From NCBI RefSeq assembly GCF_900112665.1, contig NZ_FOMN01000002.1, forward strand, positions 62,001 through 126,000: DNA of 64,000 nt. Direction: 5' to 3'. Both the position numbers and the translations under genes were made by a program. Positions 37,927 to 47,871 of this stretch are shown one piece after another. The notes under the pieces were generated by a model that saw only the letters and a list, made by a program, of their open reading frames with translations, did no database searches and was not told the origin of the DNA. Within the stretch, counting starts at the first letter, position 1. Every line of letters starts with the position of its first letter. This DNA comes from Lactobacillus bombicola (GTDB taxonomy: Bacteria; Bacillota; Bacilli; Lactobacillales; Lactobacillaceae).

Positions 37927-39072
37927 TTAGCAATTCAATTGCCCGTAATATTTACGCGGTAAGCGATCATCTAATAAACAAGCTACTTCATAATGAATTG
38001 AATCAACGTAATCAGCTGCCGCCTTAATATTATTAGGAGCTAGTGGGTCATTAGAAATCAGTACCACTTTGGTACCCACGGGCATTTCATGAGGCAATCG
38101 CACCATTAATTGATCCATACATATTCGTCCCACAATTGGGCAATATTCGTTTCCTACTTTTATTTTAAAGCCCTGAAACTTACGAATAAAACCGTCAGCA
38201 TATCCTACTGGTACCGTGCCAATTATTTGGTCACTAGTTGCAACATAAGTTGAACCATAGCCTACCCCCTGATTGGCATGAATGGTGTGCACCTGCACTA
38301 GTTCACTTTCAAATGAAAGGGCGGGTTTTAATTTAATTGTTAGTGACAAATCTGGACTAGTAGGATTCGAGGATGGATTCAAACCATACATTCCAATTCC
38401 AAAACGTACTAGATCACTATGAACACCCTTATTAAAAACACTAGCTGCTGTATTATCCACATGAATCCATTTTGGTTTTATTTTTAGCAATTTTTTTAAA
38501 TGATTAAAGCGCTGAACTTGACTTTTAAAGTAAGTATCATCACTACTATCAGCTGAAGCAAAATGAGTAAATAGTCCTTCAACAAAAAAATTAGGATTAT
38601 TTAATAAAAAATTATTAGCGTTGAGAAATTCAGCATCCTCACTAAAACCAATTCGCCCCATCCCAGAATCAATCGCCAAATGTATTTTAAGAATTAAATC
38701 TGCATTTTCTGCTACTAAGATTTTTTCTGCATCTTCTAACCACGCTAAATTGGGAACTGTTAGGGAAATATCATTAGCAGCAGCTAGCGAGGTAAATCTA
38801 GGTGGTGTTACACCTAAGACTAGAATTGGCTGAACAATCCCTGCTTGACGTAACTCTAAAGCCTCATCTAAAATAGCCACGCAAAAACCACTCACGCCAA
38901 CTTTTACTGCCTCTTGAGCAACTTGTGCAGCCCCATGTCCATATGCATTTGCTTTAACAACCGCAAACAATTTTTGCCCCGGTTCTAAATGTCTTATTTC
39001 TTCTTTTATATTTTGCCTAATAGCTGCCAAATCAACACAAACAGCAGCCGGACGATGTATTCCTGGAATCAT
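37927..39072 (-). CDS. alr: Alanine racemase
   Basis: 381 residues. PLP-binding Lys40 lies in [13 protein letters not shown], and the catalytic Tyr in [10 protein letters not shown] near residue 270. The barrel ([10 protein letters not shown]) and C-terminal beta domain ([22 protein letters not shown]) are complete. It supplies D-alanine for the cell wall. The ATG at 39072 is chosen because TTTGGAGAAA precedes it and MIPGIHRPA is the usual start; an in-frame TTG 18 bases upstream lies inside acpS. It starts 1 base after the acpS stop. Confidence 0.95.
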   Translation of the reverse strand: MIPGIHRPAAVCVDLAAIRQNIKEEIRHLEPGQKLFAVVKANAYGHGAAQVAQEAVKVGVSGFCVAILDEALELRQAGIVQPILVLGVTPPRFTSLAAANDISLTVPNLAWLEDAEKILVAENADLILKIHLAIDSGMGRIGFSEDAEFLNANNFLLNNPNFFVEGLFTHFASADSSDDTYFKSQVQRFNHLKKLLKIKPKWIHVDNTAASVFNKGVHSDLVRFGIGMYGLNPSSNPTSPDLSLTIKLKPALSFESELVQVHTIHANQGVGYGSTYVATSDQIIGTVPVGYADGFIRKFQGFKIKVGNEYCPIVGRICMDQLMVRLPHEMPVGTKVVLISNDPLAPNNIKAAADYVDSIHYEVACLLDDRLPRKYYGQLNC

Positions 39073-39073
39073 T

Positions 39074-39427
39074 TTATTTCTCCAAAACAACTAATGTGAT
39101 TATTTCATGATTGTCGTGGGTAATACTCGACCAAATTTTACCAGTGAACTTTGGTGAAGTTGTCACCGGATGCCCTACCTTATCCCACAGCGTTTCAACA
39201 TCTTGCAATCCAATTTCTTTTCCAAGTCCAGTCCCCATGGCCTTAGAAAAAGATTCTTTTATTGAAAAACGACCACCTAAATATTCTACTTTTCGCTTAT
39301 TAACCATCTTTTGATATTGAGCAAATTCCTTAGGTGTTAAAACTTTTTTTGCAAAAGAATCGCCCTTGGTCACAATTTTTGCCACACGTTCAACTTCAAT
39401 AGTATCAATACCTACGCCTACAATCAT
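39074..39427 (-). CDS. acpS: Holo-[acyl-carrier-protein] synthase
   Basis: 117 residues. Mg2+ ligands Asp8 ([12 protein letters not shown]) and Glu58 ([17 protein letters not shown]) are present. It transfers phosphopantetheine from CoA to ACP. Coupled to alr, the standard arrangement in lactobacilli. TGAGG precedes the ATG. Confidence 0.95.
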   Translation of the reverse strand: MIVGVGIDTIEVERVAKIVTKGDSFAKKVLTPKEFAQYQKMVNKRKVEYLGGRFSIKESFSKAMGTGLGKEIGLQDVETLWDKVGHPVTTSPKFTGKIWSSITHDNHEIITLVVLEK

Positions 39428-39455
39428 TTTTTTACCTCATATAAAAAATTATAAT

Positions 39456-39490
39456 ACAAAAAAAGAGTTGTACATCAAGCCAACTCATTA
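39456..39490 (-). terminator. Terminator after cshA
   Basis: GAGTTG / CAACTC stem with a 10-base loop and seven T's on the minus strand, just upstream of acpS. Confidence 0.75.
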
Positions 39491-39502
39491 TTTTGTAAAT
39501 CA

Positions 39503-41002
39503 TTAATCTTTTTTACTTTTAATCACAAAACTATGACCGCTATTTGCTTTATGTGAACGATCACCGCGATAATTACCATGGCCACGATTACCACCACGAT
39601 AATTACTATGACCTCGGCTGCCACCACGGTAATTACCACGGCCGCGACTTCTGTTTCCGCTACGACGCCCGTCGCCACCTTTATATGGCAATGGCTTTTG
39701 GGAACTGATTTTGACTTCAACACTTGAAGAATCTTTTGATAAATTCTTAAGTAAGGCACTTGCTAAATCAATAGCCGAATAATTTTCTAATAACTCAGCA
39801 GCATCAGCAGCATATTTAGTCAAGTCTTCCTTTAGCAAATCCTCAACCTTAGTCTTAGCAAGTTTCAACTGGCCTCTTAAAGCTTCATCATCTGAAGGTG
39901 GAGCAAGTGGGGTCATCTTCTTCTTGGTTAATTGCTCAATTGTTCTCATGTAACCCAATTCATTTGGTGTAACAAAGGTAATAGAGCTCCCATTTTGACC
40001 AGCTCGACCCGTACGTCCAATACGGTGGACGTATGAATCTGGATCTTGCGGAATATCATAATTGTAAACGTGCGTTACGCCTGAAATATCTAACCCACGC
40101 GCAGCAACATCAGTAGCAACTAGGATATCAAGTTTACTAGCTCTAAAGCGTTTTAAAACACTTATTCTTCGTGCCTGTGATAAATCGCCATGAATTCCAG
40201 CTGCATTATAGCCACGGGCTTGTAAGCCTCGTGTAACCTCATCAACACGTCGCTTTGTTCGCACAAAAACAACTGCTAAATCAGGACTTTCAACATCAAT
40301 TAACCGACACATAATGTCAAATTTTTCGGAGTCTTTTGCTCTAACATAATATTGATCAATCAAATCAGCGGTTAGTTCCTTAGTCTTAATTCGGACTATT
40401 TCTGGATTATCCATAAACTTTTCACTAATATTCATAATTGGCTTAGGCATAGTTGCGCTGAAAAGTAAGGTCTGCTTACGATTTTTAACATAACTTAAAA
40501 TGCTTTCAATGTCTTGAATAAAACCCATATCAAGCATTTCGTCAGCTTCATCTAAAACAATAGTGTTAACATCTGCTAAATTAATTGTCTTACGCTTTAA
40601 GTGATCAAGCAGTCTTCCTGGGGTACCAACTAAAATCGCTGGCACATGATTCTTAAGTGATCTAATCTGTCGACTAATGTCTGCCCCACCATATACGACC
40701 TGTACACGGGCACGTTCATCACGTCCTAAGCGAAAAAGCTCTTCTTGCGTCTGAATTGCCAGTTCGCGAGTCGGTTCAATAATTAAGGCTTGAATTACCT
40801 TCTTATCTTTATCTAAATTTTGTAAGATTGGTAAAGCAAAAGCAGCAGTCTTACCTGTTCCTGTTTGTGCTTGACCAATTACATCCCTGCCTGCTAAAGC
40901 AAGAGGAATTGTCTCTTCCTGGATTGGTGTCGCTTCTTCAAAGCCTGAACGTTTAATAGCTTTTAAAAGCTCATCATTTAATCCTAATTCCGAAAATTTC
41001 AC
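39503..41002 (-). CDS. cshA: DEAD-box RNA helicase CshA
   Basis: 499 residues. Q motif (FEEATPIQEETIP), motif I AQTGTGKT, Ia PTRELAIQ, Ib TPGRLLDH, DEAD box (VLDEADEMLDMG), III SAT, V ARGLDISGV and VI HRIGRTGRAG are all present. The last ~65 residues form an RGG-like basic tail (RSRGRGNYRGGSRGHSNYRG) for RNA binding. It works in RNA decay and cold adaptation. The start is 9 bases after murF, so the two are cotranscribed. Confidence 0.95.
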   Translation of the reverse strand: MKFSELGLNDELLKAIKRSGFEEATPIQEETIPLALAGRDVIGQAQTGTGKTAAFALPILQNLDKDKKVIQALIIEPTRELAIQTQEELFRLGRDERARVQVVYGGADISRQIRSLKNHVPAILVGTPGRLLDHLKRKTINLADVNTIVLDEADEMLDMGFIQDIESILSYVKNRKQTLLFSATMPKPIMNISEKFMDNPEIVRIKTKELTADLIDQYYVRAKDSEKFDIMCRLIDVESPDLAVVFVRTKRRVDEVTRGLQARGYNAAGIHGDLSQARRISVLKRFRASKLDILVATDVAARGLDISGVTHVYNYDIPQDPDSYVHRIGRTGRAGQNGSSITFVTPNELGYMRTIEQLTKKKMTPLAPPSDDEALRGQLKLAKTKVEDLLKEDLTKYAADAAELLENYSAIDLASALLKNLSKDSSSVEVKISSQKPLPYKGGDGRRSGNRSRGRGNYRGGSRGHSNYRGGNRGHGNYRGDRSHKANSGHSFVIKSKKD

Positions 41003-41011
41003 TAAATTCTC

Positions 41012-42379
41012 CTATCTAAGCCGCTCTAGTACCTTTTCCAGGTGCATGCCATGCGATCCCTTAAGAACAACTATATCATGCGGCTTAATATCATTTTTCA
41101 AATCAGCAATCATGTGCTGCATCTGATCTTTTGTATAATAATGCAAATGCTCATCAGAATATATTCCCTTGAGAACATTTGCTAAATTCTTCATTTCTGA
41201 GCCAAATAAATATACTTCATTTATCACTTGTGGGTCAAGACAATCCGCTAATTTAGCATGGAGACTATCCGACTGCTGCCCCAATTCTAACATATCGCCT
41301 AAAACGGCAATCCGTCTGCTATCTTTTGGTACTTCAATTTGACCAAAACTAGTTAAAACAGCACGTACAGCTGTCGGGTTTGAATTATAGACATCGCTCA
41401 TAATGTCTTCGCCTACATCGCCTTTTTCCCACTCCATTCGGTTAGCAGTAGGCGTAAAGCCAGCCAAAGCCACTGCAATTTCTTCATCACTTTCACCAAA
41501 ATAACGCCCTACACACAAAGCCGATAGTGCATTAGAAACATTATGTTTACCAATCATGGGAATAGTAAATTGATTATCAGAATTGTTAACCGTAAATGTA
41601 GCATGACGCTTATAACTTCGATAACCTGTCATATAAACTGTATCATTTTTTGCTAGGCCAAAGGTAACTTTTGCTTGGTTAATTTTCTTAGCTCGCGCTT
41701 GCAAAAGTGGTTCATCACCGTTATAAATAAGTTCACCGTCTTCACGCAAAAAATCAGTGATTTCCATCTTCGCATCAGCAATTGCTGCCCGCGAGCCTAA
41801 AAATTCGATATGGGCTTCCCCAATCATTGTAATTACAGCAACATCCGGATGAGTAAGCTCACTTAATAAATGTAATTGCCCTGCATGATCCATTCCCATT
41901 TCCAAAACCAAAATCTCTGTATTAGGTTTCATTTCCAAAATGGTCATTGGCACACCAATTTCGTTATTAAAGTTCCCATCAGTCTTATGAACGTTAAACC
42001 TTTTAGCCAAAACAGCTGAGGTCATATCTTTGGTAGTAGTTTTACCATTAGAACCAGTTATTCCAACTACAGTTGGATTAACTTTATTAAGATAATACTG
42101 TGCTAGCTGTTGCATACTAGTTAAAGGATCTTCAACTTCTAGAATTGCAATATTATTAGGCTTATTGGGGTGGCCCTTTTGCCATAAAGTGGCACTGGCC
42201 CCATTGTTGATTGCGCTATCAATGAAGTCATGCCCGTCCCTTTCTCCTTTCAATGGAACAAATAAGCCGCCAGCTGTAATTTTTCTTGAATCAAAGACAA
42301 CAGAAGTAATAACAGTTTGCTCGTTGCCCTCACAAGTTGAATTAATTGCCTTGGCAATTTCTGCCAGTTGCATTTTCAT
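41012..42379 (-). CDS. murF: UDP-MurNAc-tripeptide--D-Ala-D-Ala ligase
   Basis: 455 residues. ATP-binding loop GITGSNGKTTTKDM is near residue 108, the carbamylated-Lys region and GEAHIEFLGS follow, and the C-terminal domain carries NSNPTAVRAVL and LKGSHGMHLEKVL. It adds D-Ala-D-Ala to the peptidoglycan precursor. AGGAG precedes the ATG by 8 bases. The murF-cshA / acpS-alr neighbourhood links D-alanine production and use. Confidence 0.95.
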   Translation of the reverse strand: MKMQLAEIAKAINSTCEGNEQTVITSVVFDSRKITAGGLFVPLKGERDGHDFIDSAINNGASATLWQKGHPNKPNNIAILEVEDPLTSMQQLAQYYLNKVNPTVVGITGSNGKTTTKDMTSAVLAKRFNVHKTDGNFNNEIGVPMTILEMKPNTEILVLEMGMDHAGQLHLLSELTHPDVAVITMIGEAHIEFLGSRAAIADAKMEITDFLREDGELIYNGDEPLLQARAKKINQAKVTFGLAKNDTVYMTGYRSYKRHATFTVNNSDNQFTIPMIGKHNVSNALSALCVGRYFGESDEEIAVALAGFTPTANRMEWEKGDVGEDIMSDVYNSNPTAVRAVLTSFGQIEVPKDSRRIAVLGDMLELGQQSDSLHAKLADCLDPQVINEVYLFGSEMKNLANVLKGIYSDEHLHYYTKDQMQHMIADLKNDIKPHDIVVLKGSHGMHLEKVLERLR

Positions 42380-42453
42380 CTATTTTTCTCCTAGCTAAAA
42401 AGAAATTTGGGTAAAGCATCCTAATCCAATTTTAAATAAGCCATAGGCTTTAC

Positions 42454-42483
42454 ATAAAAAAGCAGCCCCAATGGGACTGCTTC
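42454..42483 (-). terminator. Terminator of rpmE2
   Basis: AAGCAG-CCCATTGGG-CTGCTT stem followed by T's on the minus strand, 17 bases after the rpmE2 stop. Confidence 0.85.
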
Positions 42484-42499
42484 CACCAGATCAAAGATA

Positions 42500-42748
42500 C
42501 TACTTCTCTTTCATACCATACTTCTTGTTGAATTTTTCGATTCGACCATCGGCCTGAGCAAACTTTTGCTTGCCAGTGTAGAATGGATGAGAATCCGAAG
42601 TGATTTCAACCCGAATTAATGGGTAAGTCTTACCTTCGTAATCTACTGTTTCTTTTGACTTTACAGTTGAGCCAGCAACAAATTTAGCACCTGTTGCTGA
42701 ATCCATAAAGACAACTTCTTGGTAATCTGGATGAATGCCTTGTTTCAT
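42500..42748 (-). CDS. rpmE2: 50S ribosomal protein L31, type B
   Basis: 82 residues, [20 protein letters not shown]. The zinc cysteines of type A L31 are absent, and the length and SHPFYTGKQ segment identify the zinc-independent type B paralog. AAGGAG lies 8 bases before the ATG; it is monocistronic. Confidence 0.96.
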   Translation of the reverse strand: MKQGIHPDYQEVVFMDSATGAKFVAGSTVKSKETVDYEGKTYPLIRVEITSDSHPFYTGKQKFAQADGRIEKFNKKYGMKEK

Positions 42749-42809
42749 GTTTATTACTCCTTTGCCATGGCTTTATTGCAAACCATAGATTAATCGATTA
42801 ACGCTAAAT

Positions 42810-42838
42810 ACAATAACATTTTTAATGTTAAATTTCAA
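42810..42838 (-). promoter_or_regulatory. Promoter of rpmE2
   Basis: TTGAAA (plus-strand 42833-42838), a 17-base spacer, TATTGT (42810-42815) with TG one base before (extended -10). Confidence 0.65.
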
Positions 42839-42929
42839 GCCTTAGTAATTATAACAGGCTTAGTAATTTAAAACAATGATTCCTAAATTTAGAATCACAT
42901 AACTATTAGATATTTTTACTCACTATAAA

Positions 42930-43838
42930 TTATGCTTGCGATTTTTCTTTGATTGTTTCAGCAGATTTTTGTAGCAATTTCTCTTCTACTGCTGTTAGTT
43001 TTAAGTTAATTTTAGCAACTATTCCTTCTCGCCCAACAACAGCTGGATAAGACATATAAGTGTCATATTTTTCTTGAAAACTCGACACTGGTAATTCTGT
43101 GCGTGCATCAGTTAAAATTGTCCGAACAATTCTAACAGCCGCAGCTGAAACACCATAATTAGTATAACCCTTACCGTTAAAAACCGTAAAACCCCCTTCT
43201 TTAATTTCATTATCAAGATCCTCTACTCGCCAAGATTTATCTTGTGTAAATTCAAAAATTGGTTGTTGCAAAACTTTTACAGTCGACCAAGCTGTAAATT
43301 GTGAATCGCCATGCTCACCTAAGACAAAACCACTCACTGAACGTGGATCAACATCAAATTTTTGCGCTACTACTTTTTTCATACGTGCAGTATCAAGTAA
43401 AGTACCCGTTCCAATCACATGTTCTTTAGGTAATCCCGTTAATTGTTGGTATAGATTAGTAATTGCATCGACTGGGTTAGATATAACTAACAAAATTCCA
43501 TTAAAGCCACTCTTTTTAATTGCATCAGTAATTGGCTTCAACTGTTTTTTATTGAATTCTAGTTCTTCAAAACGATCGCCTTTAGTTTCAAGTGAAATCC
43601 TGCCTAAGGTGCTAATTACAATTTGAGCATCTTTTAAAGCCGAATAATCATTAACCTTAATATTTACGTGATTGGGCAAGTTAGCCATAGCATCTTCAAA
43701 GTCAACTGCATCAGCTTTGACCTTTTTTTCATTAACATCAATCATTACTAAATCATCAACTAGTTCTGAAATGATCAATTGATGTGCTACAGTACAGCCG
43801 ACATGACCATCACCAATAATTCCAATCTTTGTTGTCAT
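42930..43838 (-). CDS. L-2-hydroxyisocaproate dehydrogenase-like 2-hydroxyacid dehydrogenase (LDH family)
   Basis: 302 residues, NAD-dependent. Rossmann opening IGIIGDGHVGCTVA, the substrate-loop Arg in TKGDRFEEL (the HicDH form rather than the GETRLDLV of true L-LDH), NPVDAIT, and catalytic His in GEHGDSQF. It probably reduces branched 2-keto acids rather than pyruvate. The G in position two of the dinucleotide motif (GDGHVG) is slightly atypical. It is 36 bases downstream of rbsK and probably cotranscribed with it. Confidence 0.85.
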   Translation of the reverse strand: MTTKIGIIGDGHVGCTVAHQLIISELVDDLVMIDVNEKKVKADAVDFEDAMANLPNHVNIKVNDYSALKDAQIVISTLGRISLETKGDRFEELEFNKKQLKPITDAIKKSGFNGILLVISNPVDAITNLYQQLTGLPKEHVIGTGTLLDTARMKKVVAQKFDVDPRSVSGFVLGEHGDSQFTAWSTVKVLQQPIFEFTQDKSWRVEDLDNEIKEGGFTVFNGKGYTNYGVSAAAVRIVRTILTDARTELPVSSFQEKYDTYMSYPAVVGREGIVAKINLKLTAVEEKLLQKSAETIKEKSQA

Positions 43839-43874
43839 AATACCTACCTCTTTCTCTTTGCTTAATAACTTTAC

Positions 43875-44786
43875 TTAAATTTTTTCGATTTCTTTAAGAT
43901 AAGGAATTGAAGGCTGTGCACCATATCTTTGAACAGTGAGTGATGAAGCTTTATTAGCAAAATTAATTGCCTTACTTAAGTTAGCTAAATTGGGTTTAAG
44001 AGTACTTGCCAGTGCCCCAATAAAGGTATCACCCGCAGCAGTGGTATCTACTGCCTCGACTTTATATGCTGGAACTAACCCACTCTTAGACTGAAAATCA
44101 TAAAAAGCTCCCTTGGAGCCAATAGTGATAATGACTGTAGCCACACCTAGCTGATGTAATTTTTCAGCGGCTTTTTTAGCACTAGCTTCATCAACAACCT
44201 GTACATTAGTAATTGTAGCAGCCTCTGTTTCATTAGGAATAATTATATCTGTTAATTTAAGCAATTCTGAAGGGATCTCTTCCATTGCAGGAGCAGGATT
44301 TAAAATGGTTTTAATCCCAGCTTGATGAGCTATTGCAAAAGCTGTAATAGTGGCCGCAATTGGCGTCTCAAATTGAGCCACAACAAAATCGCTATCAGTG
44401 AGTAATGCTCTATTCTGACTAACATAATTTTTGTCAAAGCGATAATTGGCACCAGAATATATTGTAATTGAATTCTGCCCAGCATCATCAACAGTAATGT
44501 AGGCTTGCCCCGTTGATTCTTGGTCAACTATCATAACTCCACTTGTATCAATCTTTTCCTGTTTAAGTGCGGCAAGCAATTCCTTACCTGGTACATCATT
44601 ACCGACAGCACCAATAAATTTCACAGTACAACCAGCTCGAGCTGCTGCAACTGCTTGATTAGCACCCTTACCACCAGTAGCAGAATAGTGATCTTTAGCA
44701 TGGATCGTTTCGCCAGGTTTTGCCATCCGCTTTACTCGTAGATTAGTATCAAAATTAAGACTACCGACTACTGTAACTTTACTCAT
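43875..44786 (-). CDS. rbsK: Ribokinase
   Basis: 303 residues, PfkB-family sugar kinase. N-terminal signature GGKGANQAVAAARAG and C-terminal DTTAAGDTFIGAL with the catalytic Asp are present; NPAPA and NETEA are typical of ribokinase. The ATG at 44786 with AAAGGAG upstream is preferred; an in-frame extension upstream lacks a ribosome site and is hydrophobic nonsense. No ribose transporter (rbsU/rbsD) lies beside it. Confidence 0.92.
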   Translation of the reverse strand: MSKVTVVGSLNFDTNLRVKRMAKPGETIHAKDHYSATGGKGANQAVAAARAGCTVKFIGAVGNDVPGKELLAALKQEKIDTSGVMIVDQESTGQAYITVDDAGQNSITIYSGANYRFDKNYVSQNRALLTDSDFVVAQFETPIAATITAFAIAHQAGIKTILNPAPAMEEIPSELLKLTDIIIPNETEAATITNVQVVDEASAKKAAEKLHQLGVATVIITIGSKGAFYDFQSKSGLVPAYKVEAVDTTAAGDTFIGALASTLKPNLANLSKAINFANKASSLTVQRYGAQPSIPYLKEIEKI

Positions 44787-44995
44787 TTTTTCTCCTTTAT
44801 ACAATAAAAGAAAGATCATCAACATTATTTCCTTCAAATAATAACACGTAATTGCTTTCATGTATGCAAGAAGTAAATATTTTCTATTTCCTTTAAGTTT
44901 ATTAATTATCTTTTACAAATAATCTTTTTATTTTGCAAACCTTATCCTATAATTACAATGATAAATTTAATTTTGATTTAATAAGGTATTGAACA

Positions 44996-46297
44996 ATGAA
45001 AAGACAATTAAACTTCTTTGCAGCTTTGGCAACCGTTATGGGGACAATGATTGGCGGTGGTGCTTTTTTTAAAATTGCTAATATTTCTACGCTTACCCGT
45101 AACCCTTGGCTGAGTATTCTTGTTTGGCCACTTGCCGGATTCATCACACTGATGGCGGGCTTAAGCATCGCCGAATTGGCTGCAATTTTCCCTGAAGAAG
45201 GTGGTCCGGTTAAATACCTCGAAAAAATTTATGGTCCACAAGTTGCTTTTTTATTTGGTTGGTCATTAATTATTATCTATTATCCAGCTAACATTGGCGC
45301 TTTAGCTATTGTTTTTGCAACTCAACTTAAAGCAATTCCTGGCTTTAGTCACCTTTCAATTACAGCAACTGCACTGATTGTCATACTTATAATTCTTGCT
45401 ATTAATTGGCTTGGTTCTAAATTAAGTGGACAAGTTCAAAAAATTGCTTTGATAATTAAATTAATTCCCATTCTAACTATCATTGTATTAGCCGTCATTA
45501 GCAATCAAAACCATTTAGTTTCAGCTCCTCGACCACAAATTTCATCTGCAAGTGGTGCTGTTGCCTTTGGCCAAGCTTTGTTAGCAGTTTTATTTGCTTA
45601 CGATGGTTGGTTAAGCATTGGTAATTTGGCTAGTGAAATTAAAAACCCAGCCAAAACACTTGCTAAAGCAATTATTTGGGGATTATTTGGGGTAACTGTC
45701 ATTTATACCTTGCTTAATTGGAGCTTCATCAAAATACTTCCTTGGAAACTAATTGTGGGCAATCAAGCAACGGCGCTTTTGACGTCGCAACAGTTGTTCG
45801 GCAATTTTGGGAGTATCATTATTAGTTTTGGAATTTTAGTTTCAATTTTCGGAGCAATTAATGGTCACCTGCTGTTAGGATCAAGGATGCCATATGTTCT
45901 TGGGAAAGAAAACAAATTACCTGGTGCCAAGTTTTTTGGCACCCTAAATCAAAAAACAGCAGTACCCACAAATAGTATGCTGTTTGAGTGTTTGGTTGCG
46001 ACCATTATGATTTTTTCCGGAACTTTTGATTCACTAACTGATATGCTAGTTTTTGTTTCTTGGATTTTCTCAATCCTATTATTTATTGGCGTTATGCTCT
46101 TACGAATTAAAAAGCCTAACCTCCAGCGGCCATATAAGACTCCCTGGTATCCACTACCACCTATTCTAGCTATTAGTGGCGCTAGTTTTATCGTCATTAG
46201 TACCACCCTTACCCAACCCATTTTAGCTTTAATCGGTATTTTACTCACTCTGAGTGGCTGGCCTGTGTACCTTTATGTCCAGCATCAAAATAAATAG
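44996..46297 (+). CDS. APC-family amino acid permease (SteT-like)
   Basis: 433 residues with about 12 hydrophobic segments. APC signature in TM1 (GTMIGGGAFFKIANI), FPEEGGPVKYLEKIYG after TM2, and FAYDGWLSIGNLASEIKNP in TM6 mark the LAT/SteT-type exchanger branch. The substrate cannot be read. It is monocistronic; AAGG lies 10 bases before the ATG. Confidence 0.85.
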   Translation: MKRQLNFFAALATVMGTMIGGGAFFKIANISTLTRNPWLSILVWPLAGFITLMAGLSIAELAAIFPEEGGPVKYLEKIYGPQVAFLFGWSLIIIYYPANIGALAIVFATQLKAIPGFSHLSITATALIVILIILAINWLGSKLSGQVQKIALIIKLIPILTIIVLAVISNQNHLVSAPRPQISSASGAVAFGQALLAVLFAYDGWLSIGNLASEIKNPAKTLAKAIIWGLFGVTVIYTLLNWSFIKILPWKLIVGNQATALLTSQQLFGNFGSIIISFGILVSIFGAINGHLLLGSRMPYVLGKENKLPGAKFFGTLNQKTAVPTNSMLFECLVATIMIFSGTFDSLTDMLVFVSWIFSILLFIGVMLLRIKKPNLQRPYKTPWYPLPPILAISGASFIVISTTLTQPILALIGILLTLSGWPVYLYVQHQNK

Positions 46298-46474
46298 AAG
46301 TAATTGGAGCTATTTTTAACTAGTTAATTACTCCCTGTCCGCTAAATTTTATAATTTTACAAAAATTGGTAAGAAATCTTACTTTCTGTAATCATAACTT
46401 AACAATTAATTTATAATCCTTAATATGTTCTGTGTTAAAATACATAGGTATTTATTAATTAGAGAGGTAAAATT

Positions 46475-47098
46475 ATGAAGTTTAATAAAAAAATAGTTAC
46501 CCTTGCTGTAACAGGTATTACTGCCGTTTCCCCAATTATTAGTCAATCTGCACTTGTTTTAGCTGATACTACTAATCAAGTAACTAACAATACTGCAAAA
46601 ACTGATGCCAATACTGCAACTACTGACAATTCAAAGGCTAGTCAAGACAACAAGGTAACTGCACCTAACGCTGATGCACAAAAGCCTAAAGAAGACAACA
46701 AAGTTGTTGCGCCAAACCCGAATGCTGATGCACAAAAGCCTAAAGAAGAAGCCCAGACTCAAGAACCAAAAGCTAAGTTAATTAAAACTAATGCTAAATG
46801 GTCCAAAAAGCATAAAACTGCCAATAAATATTATAATGCTGCTATCAAGAAGGGACGCAAACTTTCTAAGTTAAAGCGTTTAAACCTATATACTGATACT
46901 TTGAAGCACTTTTCTAAGAATCATGCTAGTTATGCTAAAAAATATCGTGCTTATTTAAAAGCAGAAATTAACTGGTTAAAGCCAATCGTTGAAAAGGAAC
47001 AACAAGCTAAAATTGTTAATCCACTACCTGATGTACCAACTGATCACCCAGTAGATACACCAAGTAAGACGGACAAAGCTCCTGAAAACAAAAAATAA
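46475..47098 (+). CDS. Secreted basic protein with a Lys/Asn/Asp-rich repeat region
   Basis: 207 residues. Signal peptide of about 31 residues (KKIVTLAVTGITAVSPIISQ, cleavage near LVLA-DT). Mature N-terminus is Thr/Asn/Asp-rich with two near-identical units containing NADAQKPKE. Residues ~100-180 are strongly basic and helical (KWSKKHKTANKYYNAAIKKG, KHFSKNHASYAKKYRAYLKA); the tail is Pro/Asp-rich. No LPxTG, LysM or S-layer anchor is seen, so it is either free or held by charge to the wall. An extended -10 (TGTTAAAAT) and GAGAGG precede the ATG. No family recognised. Confidence 0.75.
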   Translation: MKFNKKIVTLAVTGITAVSPIISQSALVLADTTNQVTNNTAKTDANTATTDNSKASQDNKVTAPNADAQKPKEDNKVVAPNPNADAQKPKEEAQTQEPKAKLIKTNAKWSKKHKTANKYYNAAIKKGRKLSKLKRLNLYTDTLKHFSKNHASYAKKYRAYLKAEINWLKPIVEKEQQAKIVNPLPDVPTDHPVDTPSKTDKAPENKK

Positions 47099-47119
47099 TT
47101 TTTTAGTTAAATAGATTTT

Positions 47120-47165
47120 AAAGCAATATTCTTCATTATGATAATGAAGAATATTGCTTTTTATT
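47120..47165 (+). terminator. Terminator of the secreted protein gene
   Basis: Long near-perfect hairpin (AGCAATATTCTTCATTAT and complement) followed by five T's. Confidence 0.9.
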
Positions 47166-47287
47166 ATCTTAACAATTCAATTCACATATCACATAAAAAA
47201 GATGGCTATAAGATAAATTAAAGCTAGTCTCACATTAGTTAGACTTAATATTAGTGACTGCGCTAACTATTTTTATTTATATTTTAA

Positions 47288-47333
47288 AAAAACAAAAAGC
47301 TTAGAAATATTAACAATTTCCAAGCTTTTTATA
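47288..47333 (-). terminator. Terminator of the EIIBC-DeoR-EIIA operon
   Basis: AAAAAGCTTGGAAAT / ATTTCTAAGCTTTTT hairpin with T-rich tail on the minus strand, about 40 bases after the EIIA stop. Symmetric enough to work both ways. Confidence 0.75.
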
Positions 47334-47370
47334 TCTTTTCATTAAAAAAATATTAAGCTTATTATTGACA

Positions 47371-47856
47371 CTATAGTGATTCAAGCACAACTTCGCCTGC
47401 ATTAATTAGTGAGCCGTACTCAGGAACCGGAACTATTTCTCTGTCAAACCCTTTAGTAAATACAACTATCGTAGTTGGATCATAACCTTGTTTTTCAAAA
47501 AAATCTGGTTTAATTTTAATCAAAGGTTGATTCTTAGTTACTTTATCTCCTTGATTTACAAGTAGCTCAAATCCCTTTCCATTAAGGTTAACAGTATCTA
47601 ACCCAATGTGTATTAAAATTTCTAATCCTTGTTTACTCTTTAAACCAACTGCATGCTTCGTTTCTGGAATCATAATTATTTCTGCATCAATCGGAGCAAC
47701 TATTTCAGCTGTATCACCACTAGGGATAACTGCAAAACCATCACCCATCATTTTTTGCGAAAATATATCATCTTTTACATCAGTTATCTTTACTAACTTA
47801 CCTGAAACTGGAACAACTATTTCAGCTTTTACTTTTCTGGAAAATAACTTAAACAC
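47371..47856 (-). CDS. PTS EIIA component, glucose/beta-glucoside type
   Basis: 161 residues. Active-site His83 in ILIHIGLDTVNL and the assisting His68 in ETKHAVGLKS match the Crr family. It passes phosphate from HPr to the EIIBC encoded two genes upstream, which lacks its own EIIA. It is the last gene of the operon, 15 bases after the DeoR regulator. Confidence 0.92.
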   Translation of the reverse strand: MFKLFSRKVKAEIVVPVSGKLVKITDVKDDIFSQKMMGDGFAVIPSGDTAEIVAPIDAEIIMIPETKHAVGLKSKQGLEILIHIGLDTVNLNGKGFELLVNQGDKVTKNQPLIKIKPDFFEKQGYDPTTIVVFTKGFDREIVPVPEYGSLINAGEVVLESL

Positions 47857-47871
47857 ATTTATCCTCCCTTT

